A stretch of 64,000 nucleotides of DNA from Moniliella sp. 'wahieum' (GCA_003971905.1 RSEE01000009.1:1054001-1118000); one strand, 5' to 3'; counted from the stretch's first letter, positions 33,006 to 45,081 are shown. Translations and numbers: made by a program. Notes: generated from the letters alone by a model not told the origin.

Positions 33006-35908
33006 ATGTCGCTCGACGATGTCGAGTGGGCCCCACCTTCGTCCCCGTCCCGCACCCCCACGAGCCAGGTGCGCGACAGCTACAGCACCAACTGCAGCAA
33101 CCACCAGCACAGCCGGGTTTACCAGCTGGCACACCAGTTCCACTCTCGACAGCGTCGGACGCAGCTCCTTTGCCAGCGCCCTTCTGCTGAGCGAGCCCCT
33201 CTCTCCCGACACCATCACTGGCCGGCCGACTGGACCTCTGCTGCCCGTCGGACCACACCCACCACACCCCCCATCTACCGACATGACCCACCATACCCAC
33301 CATACCCAGTCCTCAGGCGCAGATCCGTTTCGCTTTGCCCTGCCCGATCTCCATGCGCCGCCTGATACGCCTACTGCCTCAGCTTCCGAACCTGTCAGTC
33401 ACGACCAAGCCATTTCTTCCCACGACGCCGACGAGAGCAGACAAGAGACCGACACTGAGACCGAGACTGAAACCGAGACTGAAACCGAGGCTGGAGCCCA
33501 TACGCCTGGTCCCCACCCGGGCCCAGCACGTCCCACTGCTTGGGGTGCGTATTTTTGGGCGGTAGTGACCGACCCAGTGACTGGGGAACCTTTCTTTGCC
33601 AATCCCACACAGGTGAGTGTCGATGGCAAGTTCCAGCTGGCACCCTTGTTCTTCCCCCTCCCAAGGAGGGAGCTTGGCTCGAATTCTTTGACAGCGCTCT
33701 GGCCCGGCCTTATTTCCACAACACCATCTCCCAGGCGACTCAGTGGGACCGTCCTAATGGTCTGATCATCCCATGACTGCTGTGCAGGAATCAACCATCC
33801 CTGCCCTGTCCCTGACACCCACCAAAGCTAAGCGTTTCTCTCTCCTTTCTCCGCAGTGCGAAAAAATCGCCCCGCCCTCTCCCGCCGAAAACCATCAGCA
33901 ATGAGCAAGGCCCGCATGCCGCGGCCGCGCCGCGAGTCCGCTCCCAGTCCTCATCGTCGACATGCTCGCCGAGTTCGACCTGCAGAAAAGGAGGTACTTC
34001 CTTCGACTGAACTCGCCTCCCATGTTGCCAACGCGATGCTACACGCACCTCCTAGGGCTTCGCCAACTTACTCCTCTTCATCGCCTTCCCCATCGATTTC
34101 TCCATCAGCATCTTCGCCCATACGGCACCAGCCTCCGTACCTACTACAGCACCCACCGCACCTTCGGCCTTGAGTTCGCTTTCTTCCCCTGTATCCTCGT
34201 CTCCCCATCCTCGTGCCCCCAAGGCCATGGGCGGCACCCTCCAATGGGCTACGTATGCAGCAGAAAAATTCTCTTCGCAACGCGGGGGATTTTGCGCTTG
34301 GGGCGCAAGATTCCGTTGGACCGACTCCAAGCGTGGCAACGTGACCCCATTTCTTCACCCCTGTTGGAGTCAACGGCACGAACTAACGTTCGAGAGGCAG
34401 TGACCATCTTTAAGATCATCTTGCGCGTCTGCGGAGACAGAGCTGCACCCGTACTCTCCTCAAGCACAGTATTGGATGAGCTGCAGTGGGTCGTCGACAA
34501 GGGTCTGATGCATGCTGGGTTGCGGGACGAAGTGGTGCGTACTTACCTTCCTTTCCTTTTGTCCTTCTTAACAGGATGATGTGCTAACCGTGTCATCGCT
34601 CTAGTTTGTCCAATTGATCAAGCAACTCACCAACAATCCCAGTGCCGACGGTCGCTTTCGCGGATGGCAAATGTTATGCGCGGTGCTCATCACGGGTTTC
34701 CCCCCCTCAGATGAACTTCAAGGTCCATTGGAGTCGTGGATTGAGGAGCGACGGGAATTACTTCACCCTCGGTGGAACATCCAGAGCGAGAAAACGATGT
34801 GATCGTGACCGTCATGACCGCCTGTACCACTGGCTTAAGGCAGCCACACATCGCGGTGCTCGGATGGAAGCACCAAGCATTGAGGATGTCGTTGCTGCCT
34901 TGGAAAGTCCCTTCAATCCCTGCGTGTTGGTTTGGGCCTTGACAAGGCCATGGCAGTCCAGGCAGCTGCTTACCCTCTTGCCCAAGTTCCCGTCGTTCTC
35001 TCCTTCTGTGCCGACGCGATGCTCGCCCTCGACGCACCCCGAACCAAAGGCATGTGGCTACGTACCCCCGATTCTACCACGGTTCAGGCCTTATCACATC
35101 GCATTGATCGTGGCACGTACGCCCTGGCGGGACTGCCATCCGATCCCTCTTTACCAGCATGCGTACTCATGTCGTACCTGGCCCAACTCGTTCCTTGTTG
35201 CTGCCACCATCCTTGATCCCCGAAACAGTGCCTGCGTCGCACGCATCCTTGGTCCGACTCTTGCGGCCGCTGGATCCGCTCCCGCGCCGGGTATTTCTTT
35301 TCATCCTTAGCTTTCTTCAAGTATTTTGTACGCCCGAGTCGGTCGCTGCAACGGGAGTTCCGCCAGCCAGGATGGCAGCATGCTTTGCGCCAGTTTTGTT
35401 TGGCGCAAGGATGCCTGGGAGACCATCTCGAATGCCCGGTCGAACCAATCAAGCCGGTCACGCGAAGCCTCCTTCCTAACCTCTTGTTTGCTCCACTTGG
35501 ATTGCACCCGGGTTTGACCCGGAGTACATCCCTTCCCACGGCCGCGGACCCGAACAAGTCGATCCCGATTCGGCAACGGAAGAGATCCTTCCTCCGGCTA
35601 CCATCTCCCCCCGGGCGCGGGCGGATCCGGCGGAACAGTTTGTCTCTTACCCTGTTGCTTCGCCGCCTTCCTTGGCGCCCGCTCTGTTGGTCGAGTCGGC
35701 CACATCGGAAGACGATATGGGCGAGGTGGGCAGTCCCGACCTCGAACTTTCTGATCCTGGATTCGACTATGAACTACAATCGGCTGCTCAATCCGCACGG
35801 ACCTCCCGCTTGATTCTCAATGGCATCAATGGTCTCCCCACCCTCGCTTCGGCACTCGCGCCTATCACGGCGACTGCGGATTCCCTCCCTGCACTTCATG
35901 CACTGTGA
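33006..35908 (+). CDS. WW-WW-MyTH4-RhoGAP protein (ARHGAP39/Vilse-like)
   Basis: Two adjacent WW domains are readable. The first, FWAVVTDPVTGEPFFANPT (about 33555-33640), continues as GECRWQVP after one added base. The second is WLEFFDSALARPYFHNTISQ followed by WDRP (about 33674-33760). A MyTH4 domain follows, with VREAVTIFKIILRVCGDR (about 34388) and LIKQLTNNP (about 34615). An intron (GTGCGT, about 34531, to CTCTAG, about 34604) splits it. The RhoGAP domain includes VVLSFCADAMLALDAPRTKG and RIDRGTYALAGL (about 34990-35140) and FLFILSFLQVF (about 35300). This is the architecture of Vilse/ARHGAP39, which inactivates Rac/Cdc42-type GTPases. The start is ambiguous (ATG 33006, 32941 or 32814). 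Multiple frame changes occur. The catalytic Arg finger could be the Arg of KGMWLRTPD, but that is unverified. Confidence 0.85.
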
Positions 35909-36411
35909 CATGTGTGCATGATGCATGATGCATCCACCTGTCCTTGTCTTTTGAACCCCCCCCGTTCCTCATTATCATCCCACGCATCCTCCTCTCCATC
36001 TCTGTTTCTATCTCTCTCTTTACCTCTCTTTCTATGCCACTCGCTCCCACCCTCTCGCCCTCTCCCTCATTCGCCCTCTCTCTCGCAACCCCCGCTCCGG
36101 ATCTGGTTTGTCCCATCCTTCGGAACCCATCCTCATCACACAGTAACCAGTTTGACAAGAATACAGCTTCGGTATCTACACAACAGATCAGGGCAGGTAG
36201 GGGGGAGGTCAGAGGTCAGGGTCAGGAGGCGAGGGGCGAGGGTGTACAATACAGCATCAAACAACACTAAAACAGTGGTGTCAAAACAAAACAAAAAACG
36301 TAACACAAAAAAGGAGAGAAAGCGACTAGGACTGTAGTAGTGGGTGGAGGGAGAGGATGGGTGGGTACTAGTGGTACGCAAAGTTAAGGGAGACGACAGA
36401 GCCGTTAAGCG
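35909..36411. other. intergenic between convergent genes
   Basis: Starts with TGATGCATGATGCATCC, then a C/T-rich tract (35960-36100) and an A-rich stretch (36260-36310). The latter probably contains the polyadenylation regions of both convergent genes. No gene is recognised. Confidence 0.5.
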
Positions 36412-37806
36412 TCAAGCATTGACGGTAGAGCCCTTGCCAGGTGTGGTGCGTGCACGCCGTCGACTCGAAGGAAGGCTATGCACACGAAGGTGCTGATGAA
36501 GATTATCGTGACGGGCAAAGCTCTTGAAGCAGCCATGGTGGGGACAAGTATAAGCTGCAAACGTAAGTGCCCCCTTTGTTAGTCAACCCTTGGAGCGAGA
36601 GAGAAACGAGAGAAACAAGGTACAGGACACAGGAACACAGGAGGACAGGAGCAAAAGGACTAGAGAGGGAGACGTACGACGAGCAGTAGAATGGAGCGAA
36701 CGTAGATGCCGATGCAAATGTTCCGCCCGACGAAAGAGTTTGCGACAATCGGGTACATGACATGCCCATACCCTCCCCCCCTTGCCCACCTTGCCACGCG
36801 ACACCATCTCCTCCACCGTCGTTGGCACCGACCTGCCATGGGTCGGACGGCCCTCATACACTCCCACCGCATGCACATCCACCGTCTGGGGAGCCGGAGC
36901 CAATTGTACCTCTGGCGCCGGTGGGTTGGGAGCCAGCGAAGGAGCTGGATCGACTTGCCAGCTTACTGCGTTCGTCTCCTCGTGCTGCGGTGGAGGATCG
37001 CGCAAGCCGTCGCAATCGATCAGGTCCGAAAGGGAAAAGATAGAGGAAGCGTCCCACACATCCGCCGAAGAGAGAAACGGGTCAAGAGGGGGCTCAAAAC
37101 AGAGTGCTGGCGGTGGGTTCACGTCTTGGGCAGTGGGTAGACCCGACCCGTAGGAACTCGCACCTGACCGCTCGGCCGGGGTGGGTAGGCATGCAGTAGC
37201 GCTAGGGGAGAAGGCGGACGTAGCGGACGAGGGGGGCAGAGGTGAAGGCGCACAGGAGGATGGCTGGTACGCCATGGATAAACTGCTTGAACCGTAGGAC
37301 AAGGGTGGGGTGGGGTGGGGTTGGGGCTGCGCAGGTGAGCGCGGGGGCAGGTGCGGGTGTTGATGGCCAGAAGTGAGAAAAGGTTTGGGAAAGCCCCATG
37401 ACGAGGGCATAGACAAGGAAAGAGGGTCATCGTTCGTCAAAGAGAGAGATGGAAGGGACGAGCCCAGGAGGGCAGGCGAGGCGCATGGGGCAGAGAGGGA
37501 AAGGCTCGAGAGGTTGAGGGCCGGACTGTCAGTGGACGACAGGGCGGATGAGTGGGAGTACAAATGATTGGCACTCTGTGACGACAGGGAGGGGGTATGA
37601 GGAGAGGTGATTGAGGGGGAAAGAAAATGGGGTACGACCGGACGTGGCAGTGGTTCAGAGCTGCTCATCAACGCCGACTGGTCCGTGGGCGGAGTGGGGA
37701 AGGGAGCCTGGTAAAGCCACGACGAGGGGGGCGGGCGTGGGAGGTGGTTTTGTGAGTTGATCTGCGGTGAGGGCAGGACTTGGTCCAGTTCAGACAGGTC
37801 TAGCAT
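36412..37806 (-). CDS. Msn2/Msn4-like C2H2 zinc-finger transcription factor
   Basis: Exon 1 (37806-36678) starts MLDLSELDQVLPSP and is Ser/Pro-rich over about 350 residues. It ends in the first finger CHVPDCRKLFRRAEHLHRHL and RSLHS. A 123-base intron (36677-36555, GTACGT to TTTGCAG, with CTAAC branch-like sequence) is followed by exon 2 (36554-36412). Exon 2 encodes the second finger CPHHGCFKSFARHDNLHQHL and a short basic tail. Two tandem C-terminal C2H2 fingers with RRAEHL and RHDNL recognition helices are typical of Msn2/Msn4/Seb1-type stress regulators that bind AGGGG elements. The frame is intact through exon 1. The gene is convergent with the RhoGAP gene. Confidence 0.9.
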
Positions 37807-39889
37807 GCTGGACGACTGGTCGAAGCCGCCGGCGTTACCGCTATAGTCGGGTTTGGGCGACGGGGACTACCACGGTGAGTGGCGACGGCTGGGGGCGCGT
37901 CGGACCTTGTGGCATGGAGAGCAAGAGCGACAGGGTTGACGGCTTTGCTTCTTTCGCGGGGGCCGACGGTGTGTCGGATGGCGGAGCGGGGGCGAGCGGG
38001 GGCATGAGGCTAGCGGGGGAGGCAGCGGAGAGGGAGGCGCACGGGTGGCACGGATGTTGGGCGAACACGCAGACAGGCAGCCGCACTCATATTCCCTGAC
38101 AGGCGGGAGTGCGGGCGGTGAATATTTATATGTGCGACAGTGGCCTGCGGTTGGAGAAGGGGAAAGGCGATTGGCGATTGGCGATGGGTGTGCCTGGGTT
38201 GTCTGGGCCTGCCGCGCCCTGTGCTGCCCTGCCTGGCCAGTCGCGGTGCGGGGCGGGGAAGGGGGGCAGTCTGCGGCAGTGGAAAGCCACGGTGACGTCA
38301 CAGGGACCAGCGCGGCGCAAGTGCTGGGCAGCGCTCGTAACGCGCGCTGCCACCGCCATGCGCTCCTCCCGGCTGCTCCACTGCCGGCCCAGCGCGCCTG
38401 GGGCGGGCGAGGCGGAACGCGTGGTCACTGACAAGAACACACAACGATGACCGGCGGCCGGCGACCCTATATAGTCCGTTGCGCGACGGATATCCACGCG
38501 CCCAGTCTTCTGTGGCGCCCTGCTGCCTACTGCCCGCCAAAGCAGCCGTTCCCCCTTTCCCATCCACCACCTCCATTTCCCCTTTTCTCAACAGCGCCAA
38601 CGTCGGCTCCCTTCGCCCTTTCCCCTTATCCCTACTACTGTCATCCCTTGCCTCAACCTTTTTCTATTAATCTTTGCACGTTGGCAACATGGCGACGCAT
38701 TACAGCTGTGAACGATGTGGGTCCGTGGAGGCCGGGCACTGCAGGCACAAAGACATCATATGCTATTGCCCATTTTATGGAGCAGCCCCTGTGTTTTCTC
38801 CTCTTTGCACAACCTCAGGGAGACTTGCAGCAACACGGTTGCAGCCAAGCGTGTGAACGGGAAACATGCTGGTCGGTATGATCGTGCGCGGTGACAGTGC
38901 AGAGCTCACGCGCGACACGATTAGGTTGGGACGCCTGGAACGGTCTCCGCAAAATGCTTCTCATATCCCCTTCTCTGTGGTGAGAAAGCCTCAACATTTA
39001 CATAGAGAGAGACAGAATCGGTAGCAATAAGTTCTCTGTCGGACCTTCCGAACTAAGTTTCTCTGCGCGAGACAACATGATCTTTTTCACACATGCTTGA
39101 CGGGGTTTTCAGGGTGGAGATGGACCGCACAATGCCGCGGAGCATTTGGCCAGGGTCCTAAAGCCAGTGAGAAGTAGCGTAGTCTGTCGTTGATGTTGAC
39201 ATCCAACAAAGCCCCTTCGGTCCATCAGCTTGCATGTGGCTGTCTGGAAGGCGTTTTGCACCGCCATAGTCCCAATATGTATGACGCAGATATACACCTA
39301 CCCACGCTTTTCTTCACTTATTCGCTTATGTTTGATTCCCCCGCACGAACAGCCCGAAACATCTTCTTATCCCGTCAAGCTAATATACGCATAATTCTTT
39401 TTCTCCACAGTAGTCCATTCCTTTTATTTCATCCAAACTGTGGACCGTACTTTCCCCTTGAGGAACTTTTGAGTTCTTGTTTGTTAGAGTAACTAAGTTT
39501 GTTATAGACGGTGAGCCCACTCATCGGTGAGCAGTAGTGTATACCGTGAAGAAAGGGAGAGGAAAAATTCCACACCAAGCCACAGAGAAATGGACTCGTA
39601 ACGAATACTGGGTTGTGGACGGTAGAGGCCCAGAAGGGTATAGAGACTCTGGGACTTTGTAAGTTGCCAGTGGTTAGCGTTTGACATCATCCTTCAAGCT
39701 TCATTATGGGTGAACACACCTAGATCGCAGCGACAAAATATGCAAGCGTACTTGGTCGCCCAGCGCAAAATGTTTAACGCTTAACCCCCCCTCCCCTTTT
39801 TGTAGTAACGATAGCAAGGGGCCATGTGTTGTGCCACCAGTTAAAGCTCTCTGTCTAAGCACATGAATCACAAATCACATGCTAGTATT
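37807..39889. other. intergenic and repeat-island flank
   Basis: The left part is the promoter of the zinc-finger gene. CCTATATAG at about 38463 is a TATA-like element facing right. A 55-codon frame at 38689-38856 (MATHYSCERCGSVEAG) has four Cys near its start but no recognised family, and I do not count it as a gene. From 38900 to 39889 no coding signal is seen. Confidence 0.45.
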
Positions 39890-40139
39890 GCTAGAGTGCG
39901 ACTTGGGAGCACTCCCGATCCTATGGATCAGCTGCAAAGCAGCGTTCAGACAAGGCGTGAAGCAAAGTGGTGAGCCACAAGTCTTCAAGCAACGTCTGAA
40001 GGGAAGGAGAAAGGAGAGAGAGAAGGGAGATGGAGCGAGCAGGGCGTGCGCGGCCTGCGAGCAGAACGCTTCCGCTCGGCTAGGCGAGCGTCACCGATCC
40101 ATTGAGGGCCGCGCAGGAGAACCCTAGCAGTACCCTCTA
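39890..40139 (-). repeat. dispersed repeat, copy 2 (inverted relative to 2951-3171)
   Basis: The reverse complement aligns with 2951-3171 across both ends (CTAGAGTGCGACTTGGGAGC at one end, TACCCTCTAA at the other). It has one internal insertion of about 20 bases near 40050-40070 and scattered substitutions. The two copies are 37 kb apart in opposite orientation. Confidence 0.8.
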
Positions 40140-40497
40140 ACAAGTATGTGTTCTGGCACTAAGTATTATACGGAGCACTGTCAAGGAAGACGGTGACTAC
40201 ATGGGACAGAGACGCCACGCCAAACTAATACAGGAAAATGATTGCGATGCGGCACTCGCATTTTGCGACCTTACGCTCCACACGGGGGATCAGTCGGGGA
40301 ATATATACGTCCAACAACTTGATGGCCGTGTGATGCGTGTTTGGAAAGCAACCACAGGAGCAGCAGGAGCAATCCTGCGAGTGTCAAGCACAACGGGCCA
40401 ATGAGGTCTGAGAACCACAAGCACTATATCATGTACGATGGTACAAATATGGTGTTTCTGTGCGAGCTTTTGGGACCTGGAACGATCCCCTGGCGGC

Positions 40498-41355
40498 AGC
40501 TGTGTCACGGGCGGGTGCCGCCAGGGGGCCCGCCCGGGTTTTTTGGGGTACAATCCCTTAGGCGACGGTAGGTCGACTCACGGTAGTTTCGGGCTTAAGC
40601 TGGTTGGTGTGTCCGAGCGGAGCTAGGGACGAGGAGAGCCTTTGGTGGGGCGGCTGCACGTGTGGCAAGGCTGCGTCTGCACCGGCTTGGGCCGTATTAA
40701 CGTGTCTGAAGCCTCCGGGACTTAGGGACGGGAGGAGGCAGCGGCGGACAAACACTGCCTTAACTGGGACTGGGAATTGCCGCGACCGAAGGAGGGCTCG
40801 CGCGATTGGACTGACGAAGGGCTGGAGGACGAGGTCGGAGGAGATGTCATACGCTAACAAGAGGAGCCGCCTGTACTGGATCAATTGGCTGGAAACGGGC
40901 AGGAGTCGGACAGGATAGGCGGGAAAGGGACGAAGGTGGAGACGAGAGATGACGAGAATGGAAGGTGGGGGAAAAGATCCCCATCAACCAGGGGTACAGG
41001 CAGGATCAAAAGGGAAAAAAAAACGGATACAAGAGGGGGTGTAGAAAGGAAGGCACGTCAAAAGAGGGGTTGATCGCCGCAGGCGCGATCGAGAAAGGAA
41101 AATAAGTGGTGACGGGCGACGGATGTCGCAAAGATACTGAATACTTGGTGGTCTCGTTTTGACCACCGACTTGGACTTGGGCGGGAGGCGACTGCTGTCG
41201 CGCGTACGCATGGCAACTCGGGCCACCGTACTTAATTAGCCAACCGTCATCACACTTGGTTGGCCTGCGGTGCACGCTCTACTGGGCATGTGCGGAGCAG
41301 GCGGGCCTTAGCTTGGGTCGAACATCTCGTGTCCGCCGCAGCCCGTGACAAGCTG
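40498..41355. mobile_element. solo LTR (40503-41350) with 5-base target-site duplication
   Basis: The element starts TGTCACGGGC and ends GCCCGTGACA, a perfect ten-base terminal inverted repeat with the TG...CA ends of LTR retrotransposons. It is flanked on both sides by the direct repeat AGCTG (40498-40502 and 41351-41355). At 848 bases, with no internal gag-pol, it fits a solo LTR left by LTR-LTR recombination. Near the start are a GC-rich hairpin (CGGGCGGG / CCCGCCCG) and a GGGGTACAATCCC block shared with 7160. The intact termini and matching duplication indicate fairly recent insertion. Confidence 0.9.
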
Positions 41356-41639
41356 GCTGCACTTCAGAAAAGTGCATGGAGACTCTGTTTCATACGCTCA
41401 GTTGCATATAGTAAAGTGTGGGTACTAGTATACGTTTACATAACAAACATTCTATATTCTCTCGTCACGCGTCACACAAGTACACACGGGGTGTTTTTTC
41501 TCTTTACTCTTCTCAAGGTCCCATCTTTCTTGTTACACAGAAAGGGCAAAAGTTATATATGTGTTGGCCGCTGCCTCCCGCCCCTCACGTGGTGACTATT
41601 AACCCTCTGACGTCCCCATCGCCCCCACAGCAGTAGTCC

Positions 41640-41950
41640 TTTCTGCCGGTGAGCCCTTCATGCAGAGCCTTCACTCGCCTCTTCGACCACTGACGGACCT
41701 CTCATCAGTTTCTTTGATGCAGTGACCACAGTTTCTGTACGTGGTGATAGGTCTGATCGAGGGCACCTGGCGGCAGTCCGGCTCCATTAAGGACTGACAA
41801 ACTAAGGGGGCCAGGCAGGATCCAGTGGTTTCATAGACCGAGTGCCCACAGGGCAGCAGTCCGACTCGCTAAGAGAATGACAAACTAAGCAGGAGACGCA
41901 GGTGCCAGGACACTTTATGACCGGAAGGTAGTAAGACCTGTTGGACCCTG
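41640..41950. repeat. degenerate tandem repeat ending in GACAAACTAAG
   Basis: Two units of about 80 bases share the order GAG-GCAC/CCAC, GGC(A)GCAGTCCG-CTC, TAAG and TGACAAACTAAG (about 41759-41808 and 41839-41889). The surrounding sequence is non-coding. Confidence 0.6.
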
Positions 41951-41954
41951 AGCT

Positions 41955-42250
41955 CATGCCTGGCTAGTCATTGTATTGCCAAGCCGGCCTGCCCGCTGGT
42001 GCTTCCCTCAGAGATAGACCTGGACCTTTGTCCTCACGCGTCGGTAGTCAATCTACAGCCGAGCAGTTAGCCAATGTATTCCCGAGCCCGCCTGCCGTCT
42101 GGTGCCTGCTTCTAGCCGAGACCACCTGCCCTCTAGTGCTTCCCTCAGAGAGAGACCTGGGCCCTAGTGCTCATGAGTCGTTAGTCATTGTACAGCCCAG
42201 CAGTTAGTCATTGTAGAGCCCAGCAGCTAGTCATTGTACAGTCGAGCCCG
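41955..42250. repeat. tandem copies of the TAGTCATTGTA repeat family
   Basis: The word TAGTCATTGTA(T/C)(T/A)G occurs at about 41964, 42180, 42206 and 42230, with a degenerate copy near 42070. Between copies are GCCTGCC(C/G)(T/G)CTGGTGC, CTAGCCGAGACCACCTGCCC and TTCCCTCAGAGAGAGACCTGG. The arrangement is at least two units of about 100-140 bases plus short 25-base tandem units at the end. A diverged relative lies at 4640-4790. Confidence 0.75.
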
Positions 42251-42375
42251 CCTGCACGGGTCACGCACGTTTCCTGGTAGTTCCTGCCCATATTTCGTCG
42301 GCCCCGGCCTCTCGGTTTCACCACCGCCACCCTCCTCTTCACTCTTCTTACGAAAACACGCATACGCTTCTCACG

Positions 42376-43132
42376 ATGGCTTCTCTTGGCGGCATGCTCC
42401 CCTCAGGTACGGGGGTTTACGATCATCAACGTCCCTCCCCACGTCAAAGCGGCCCACTCAAATGTGCAGCACTATGTCTACCAGATCGATAAGGAGGTAA
42501 GCATTCATGCTTCTCGCTATATCCAGGCACATCGTTGTTTGCATTCACTCATTGTGTGTTTTGCAGCTCGATAAGTTCCCCTCCTTGTCAAGCTTGAAAA
42601 GGTCATGAAGGTGGACAAGGCCTGGAGCACGATCGCTCTCTTCTGTTTCCTCGCCACAGCCATCTTCTTCAACGTGGCTGCAACTTTCCTCACCAATGTC
42701 TTAGGGGTCGGTCTGCCCGCGTACCTTTCCCTCGTCTCGCTTGAAACATGGATAGTAAGGATAATCAACAGTGGTATGCGATCCATCCATCAACTCCTGC
42801 CAGTGGATGCATGTGCCGTCCTTTTTTGCTAGGATGGAAAAAAGGGGTGCATGCACCCTTCATCTGGCTACGATTGTTCTAACCTCTCGCCTTTTTTCTC
42901 TCTCTTTGTTTGCCACCCAGGTTGACCTATTGGGCCGTGTTTGGGTTGTTTCGGTTCTCGAGTCGTTCTCCAAAGTAGTGGTCTACTATTTCCCCTTCTA
43001 CTATACCTTCAAGGCAATGGCGCTTGTGTGGCTCATGCTGCCTCGGACAAGAGGTGCGAAGCTGATTTACACCAAGGTCATCCGACCTGTATTCTCTTTA
43101 AGCAGATGCAGGCCTCAAAGGCCAAGGAGTAA
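42376..43132 (+). CDS. YOP1: YOP1/REEP5-like ER tubule-shaping protein (TB2/DP1/HVA22 family)
   Basis: The segment NVQHYVYQIDKE (about 42456) leads, across an intron (42496-42566, GTAAGC to TTGCAG), into LDKFPS and, after one added base, VKLEKVMKVDKAWSTIALFC. Membrane segments AIFFNVAATFLTNVLGVGLP and AYLSLVSLET follow. A second intron (GTATGC, about 42774, to CACCCAG, about 42920) leads to WLTYWAVFGLF, then VVYYFPFYYTFKAMALVWLM and LPRTRGAKLIYTKVIRPVF, ending QMQASKAKE at stop 43132. These are signatures of the reticulon-like hairpin protein Yop1/REEP5, which curves ER tubules. At least four single-base omissions are required (about 42585, 42747, 42955 and 43093). ATG 42376 is a plausible but unproven start. 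Confidence 0.92.
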
Positions 43133-43983
43133 AAACAATGCTTGCTCAACCGCGCTCAGCCCACACACAACAAAGAGTATGTTTTGCTCAGCACCAGACC
43201 TCACGCCAGTCGTCTCCTTTTTCTACCGCCACCCTGATGCCACCTCAGTCATACCACCTTCGAGTCGCAGCGTCTGGACCTTCATGCACTCCATCCCCAC
43301 AACACTAGAGGACTCTACGAGTGCTATACCAACAGAGGCTTATATCCTGGTGCACGTGGGTTTCTGGCATTATTCTCCTCTTCTGTTTCCCCTCTCAGCT
43401 CGCCTCGTTCTCCATAAATGATTGTGTGGGGTTGGTGAGAACCCGTTTCTCCCCACGTATGTTTGCGTCCCAGACTTTCGGCTGTCTTTGCTCTCCCTAC
43501 ATGCGATGCTGAATGCGGCTATGTATACCTGTAGTGGGCCTGTCTGTGGTTCTCTCCGTTTAATAATATTGATGTCCCTCATGGTCTCATGCCTTTGATA
43601 CGATGGGCACGCCAATGTACTCGATCCGCAATGCAAATCCCGAAGGCATACGTGGTCTTGAGCAGATAATGAAGGGGTACGCTTGGTCAAGCACGCTGGA
43701 TCGGATAGCGTCGCGCACACCGTGGTGGCAAGAGTCGGAGGGCAAAATAGATGCTAGGGGTTTTGTTAGGCCAGCGCTTAAGTCTGCCTGCGGTGGACAC
43801 TGAAAGTTTAATCTCGGCCTCACGACGTGTCCGCGCAAGGCGCACCAGCTGAGCCTGTGGCGCGGCACAGCGCCGCCCCGCCCCGCGCCACACCACACAT
43901 TGGACAGCCTGCAAAGCTGGATGAGTTTGGTTTCAAACAACAACCACCACCACCACCACCACCACCGCCATCTCCCTGTGGTG
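43133..43983. other. intergenic between YOP1 and EI24-like gene
   Basis: No gene is recognised. A CAC/CCA trinucleotide run (43943-43967) precedes the EI24-like ATG. The long minus-strand frames at 43587-44503 are shadows with Trp and Val runs produced by that trinucleotide. Confidence 0.5.
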
Positions 43984-45081
43984 ATGCAACGCCACGCAGG
44001 GCAAACGTCGTTGGACCTTGACGCACTCGAGTGGGACGCAGGTGTACGGCCATCGGCCTCTCGGTCGGCGGCGGAAGTGGCCAAGGGCGATCCTGATCTT
44101 TCGGCGGACGATTACGGGTGCTATTCTGCCCACGATCCATCCGACGACTTGGGCCATGGCTACAAGAATACGGCGCGATGGGGGGCCATACATGCCCCCA
44201 AGGGCCTCCGTCGTGCTTGAAACTATGAAGCGTGCAGTGGGTATGCACCTTTCCCTTGCTCGGCGTGGGTGGCACGATACCCTCCAATGGCCTTGGGCTT
44301 TCAGGACAATCGCGTCCTCTCCTGCTATTCGGGCCACTGTTGTCAAGGGATTCATCTTGTCTGCTGTGGTAACCACCGGGATATACATGTTTGAAATCGC
44401 CTTGGTTCCGATGCATCTGTTTTACGCCGACGCCAAGAAGCCCCATCCTTGGTCCAACGTATGCACTTCCCTGTTGCGTCGCGCCCTCTCCCTCGTGACT
44501 CACCTGTTCCTTTTGTACAGACGTTCTATCCCGTCATAGGGTTCTGCTACTTTGCCGCCTCTACTTGGACGTGGAACACGGTTCAGGTGGCGTACCGGCG
44601 TTATGGGCATACTGCCTCTGTCGCCTCGGCTCCCCACGCAACTGAGGCTTGGTACACGCGCAAAGCCCTCTGTGCCCACGCTTACCAGGTTTACCTCCCT
44701 GTGTACTTTTTCTTCTTCTCTATGCTGCTGACCATACTCAAGGATGGGTTCCTCCCATAACAGGTGGCAAAGCTGTCTTGTCCTTGATCAACTTTGGTCT
44801 GGCTAGTTTTGTTGATGGTTCTACTGCTTGAGCTGGTATGGCGCGCACACGGCTGGGGCCTCGAACGTCGAGCCGCGCCGCGGAACAGAGATGGTCCTAT
44901 CTTGTTGCCTTTGGTGTCCCATCGACATCATCTCATTTTTCCATCCATCGGGGTTGCTCAACATGATGCTTTTATGCTCGGTACGTTGATTGCTCGTGGT
45001 CCAGCAACGTTCAGTGACTAACAGCTCTTTCGGTTGGTAGTGTTCCCCTTCTACGCTCTTTGGCCGTGGCAGCCGATTTGA
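43984..45081 (+). CDS. EI24-like (etoposide-induced 2.4) ER membrane protein
   Basis: ATG 43984 (MQRHAGQTSLDLDALEWDAG) starts a cytosolic N terminus. After one frame change the product reads MKRAVGMHLSLARRGWHDTL, then hydrophobic ATVVKGFILSAVVTTGIYMF. An intron (44459-44520, GTATGC to TACAG) leads to TFYPVIGFCYFAASTWTWNT, VQVAYRR and YQVYLPVYFFFFSMLL. Further frame changes give GGKAVLSLINFGLASFVDG, FYCFELVWR and WGLERRA. A last intron (about 44982-45041) leads to VFPFYALWPWQPI. This pattern of several hydrophobic hairpins with a YCFE-W...W-LE-R motif fits the EI24/Pex-like family of ER membrane proteins linked to autophagy and ER homeostasis. The annotation is by resemblance only. A Pro/Thr-rich tail may continue to 45709 if the stop at 45079 is another indel artefact. 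Confidence 0.7.

Noticed and set aside
33395-33818. Minus-strand frames opposite the WW domains
   Set aside because: Shadows of the conserved plus-strand WW coding region; contain Ser-Val-Ser-Val repeats from an acidic repeat on the other strand.
38689-38856. Small Cys-rich ORF starting MATHYSCERCG
   Set aside because: Only 55 codons, no family resemblance, ordinary composition afterwards, and located in a gene-poor stretch.
43587-44503. Minus-strand open frames with Trp and Val runs opposite the EI24-like gene
   Set aside because: Produced by a CAC/CCA trinucleotide run and the conserved plus-strand coding sequence.
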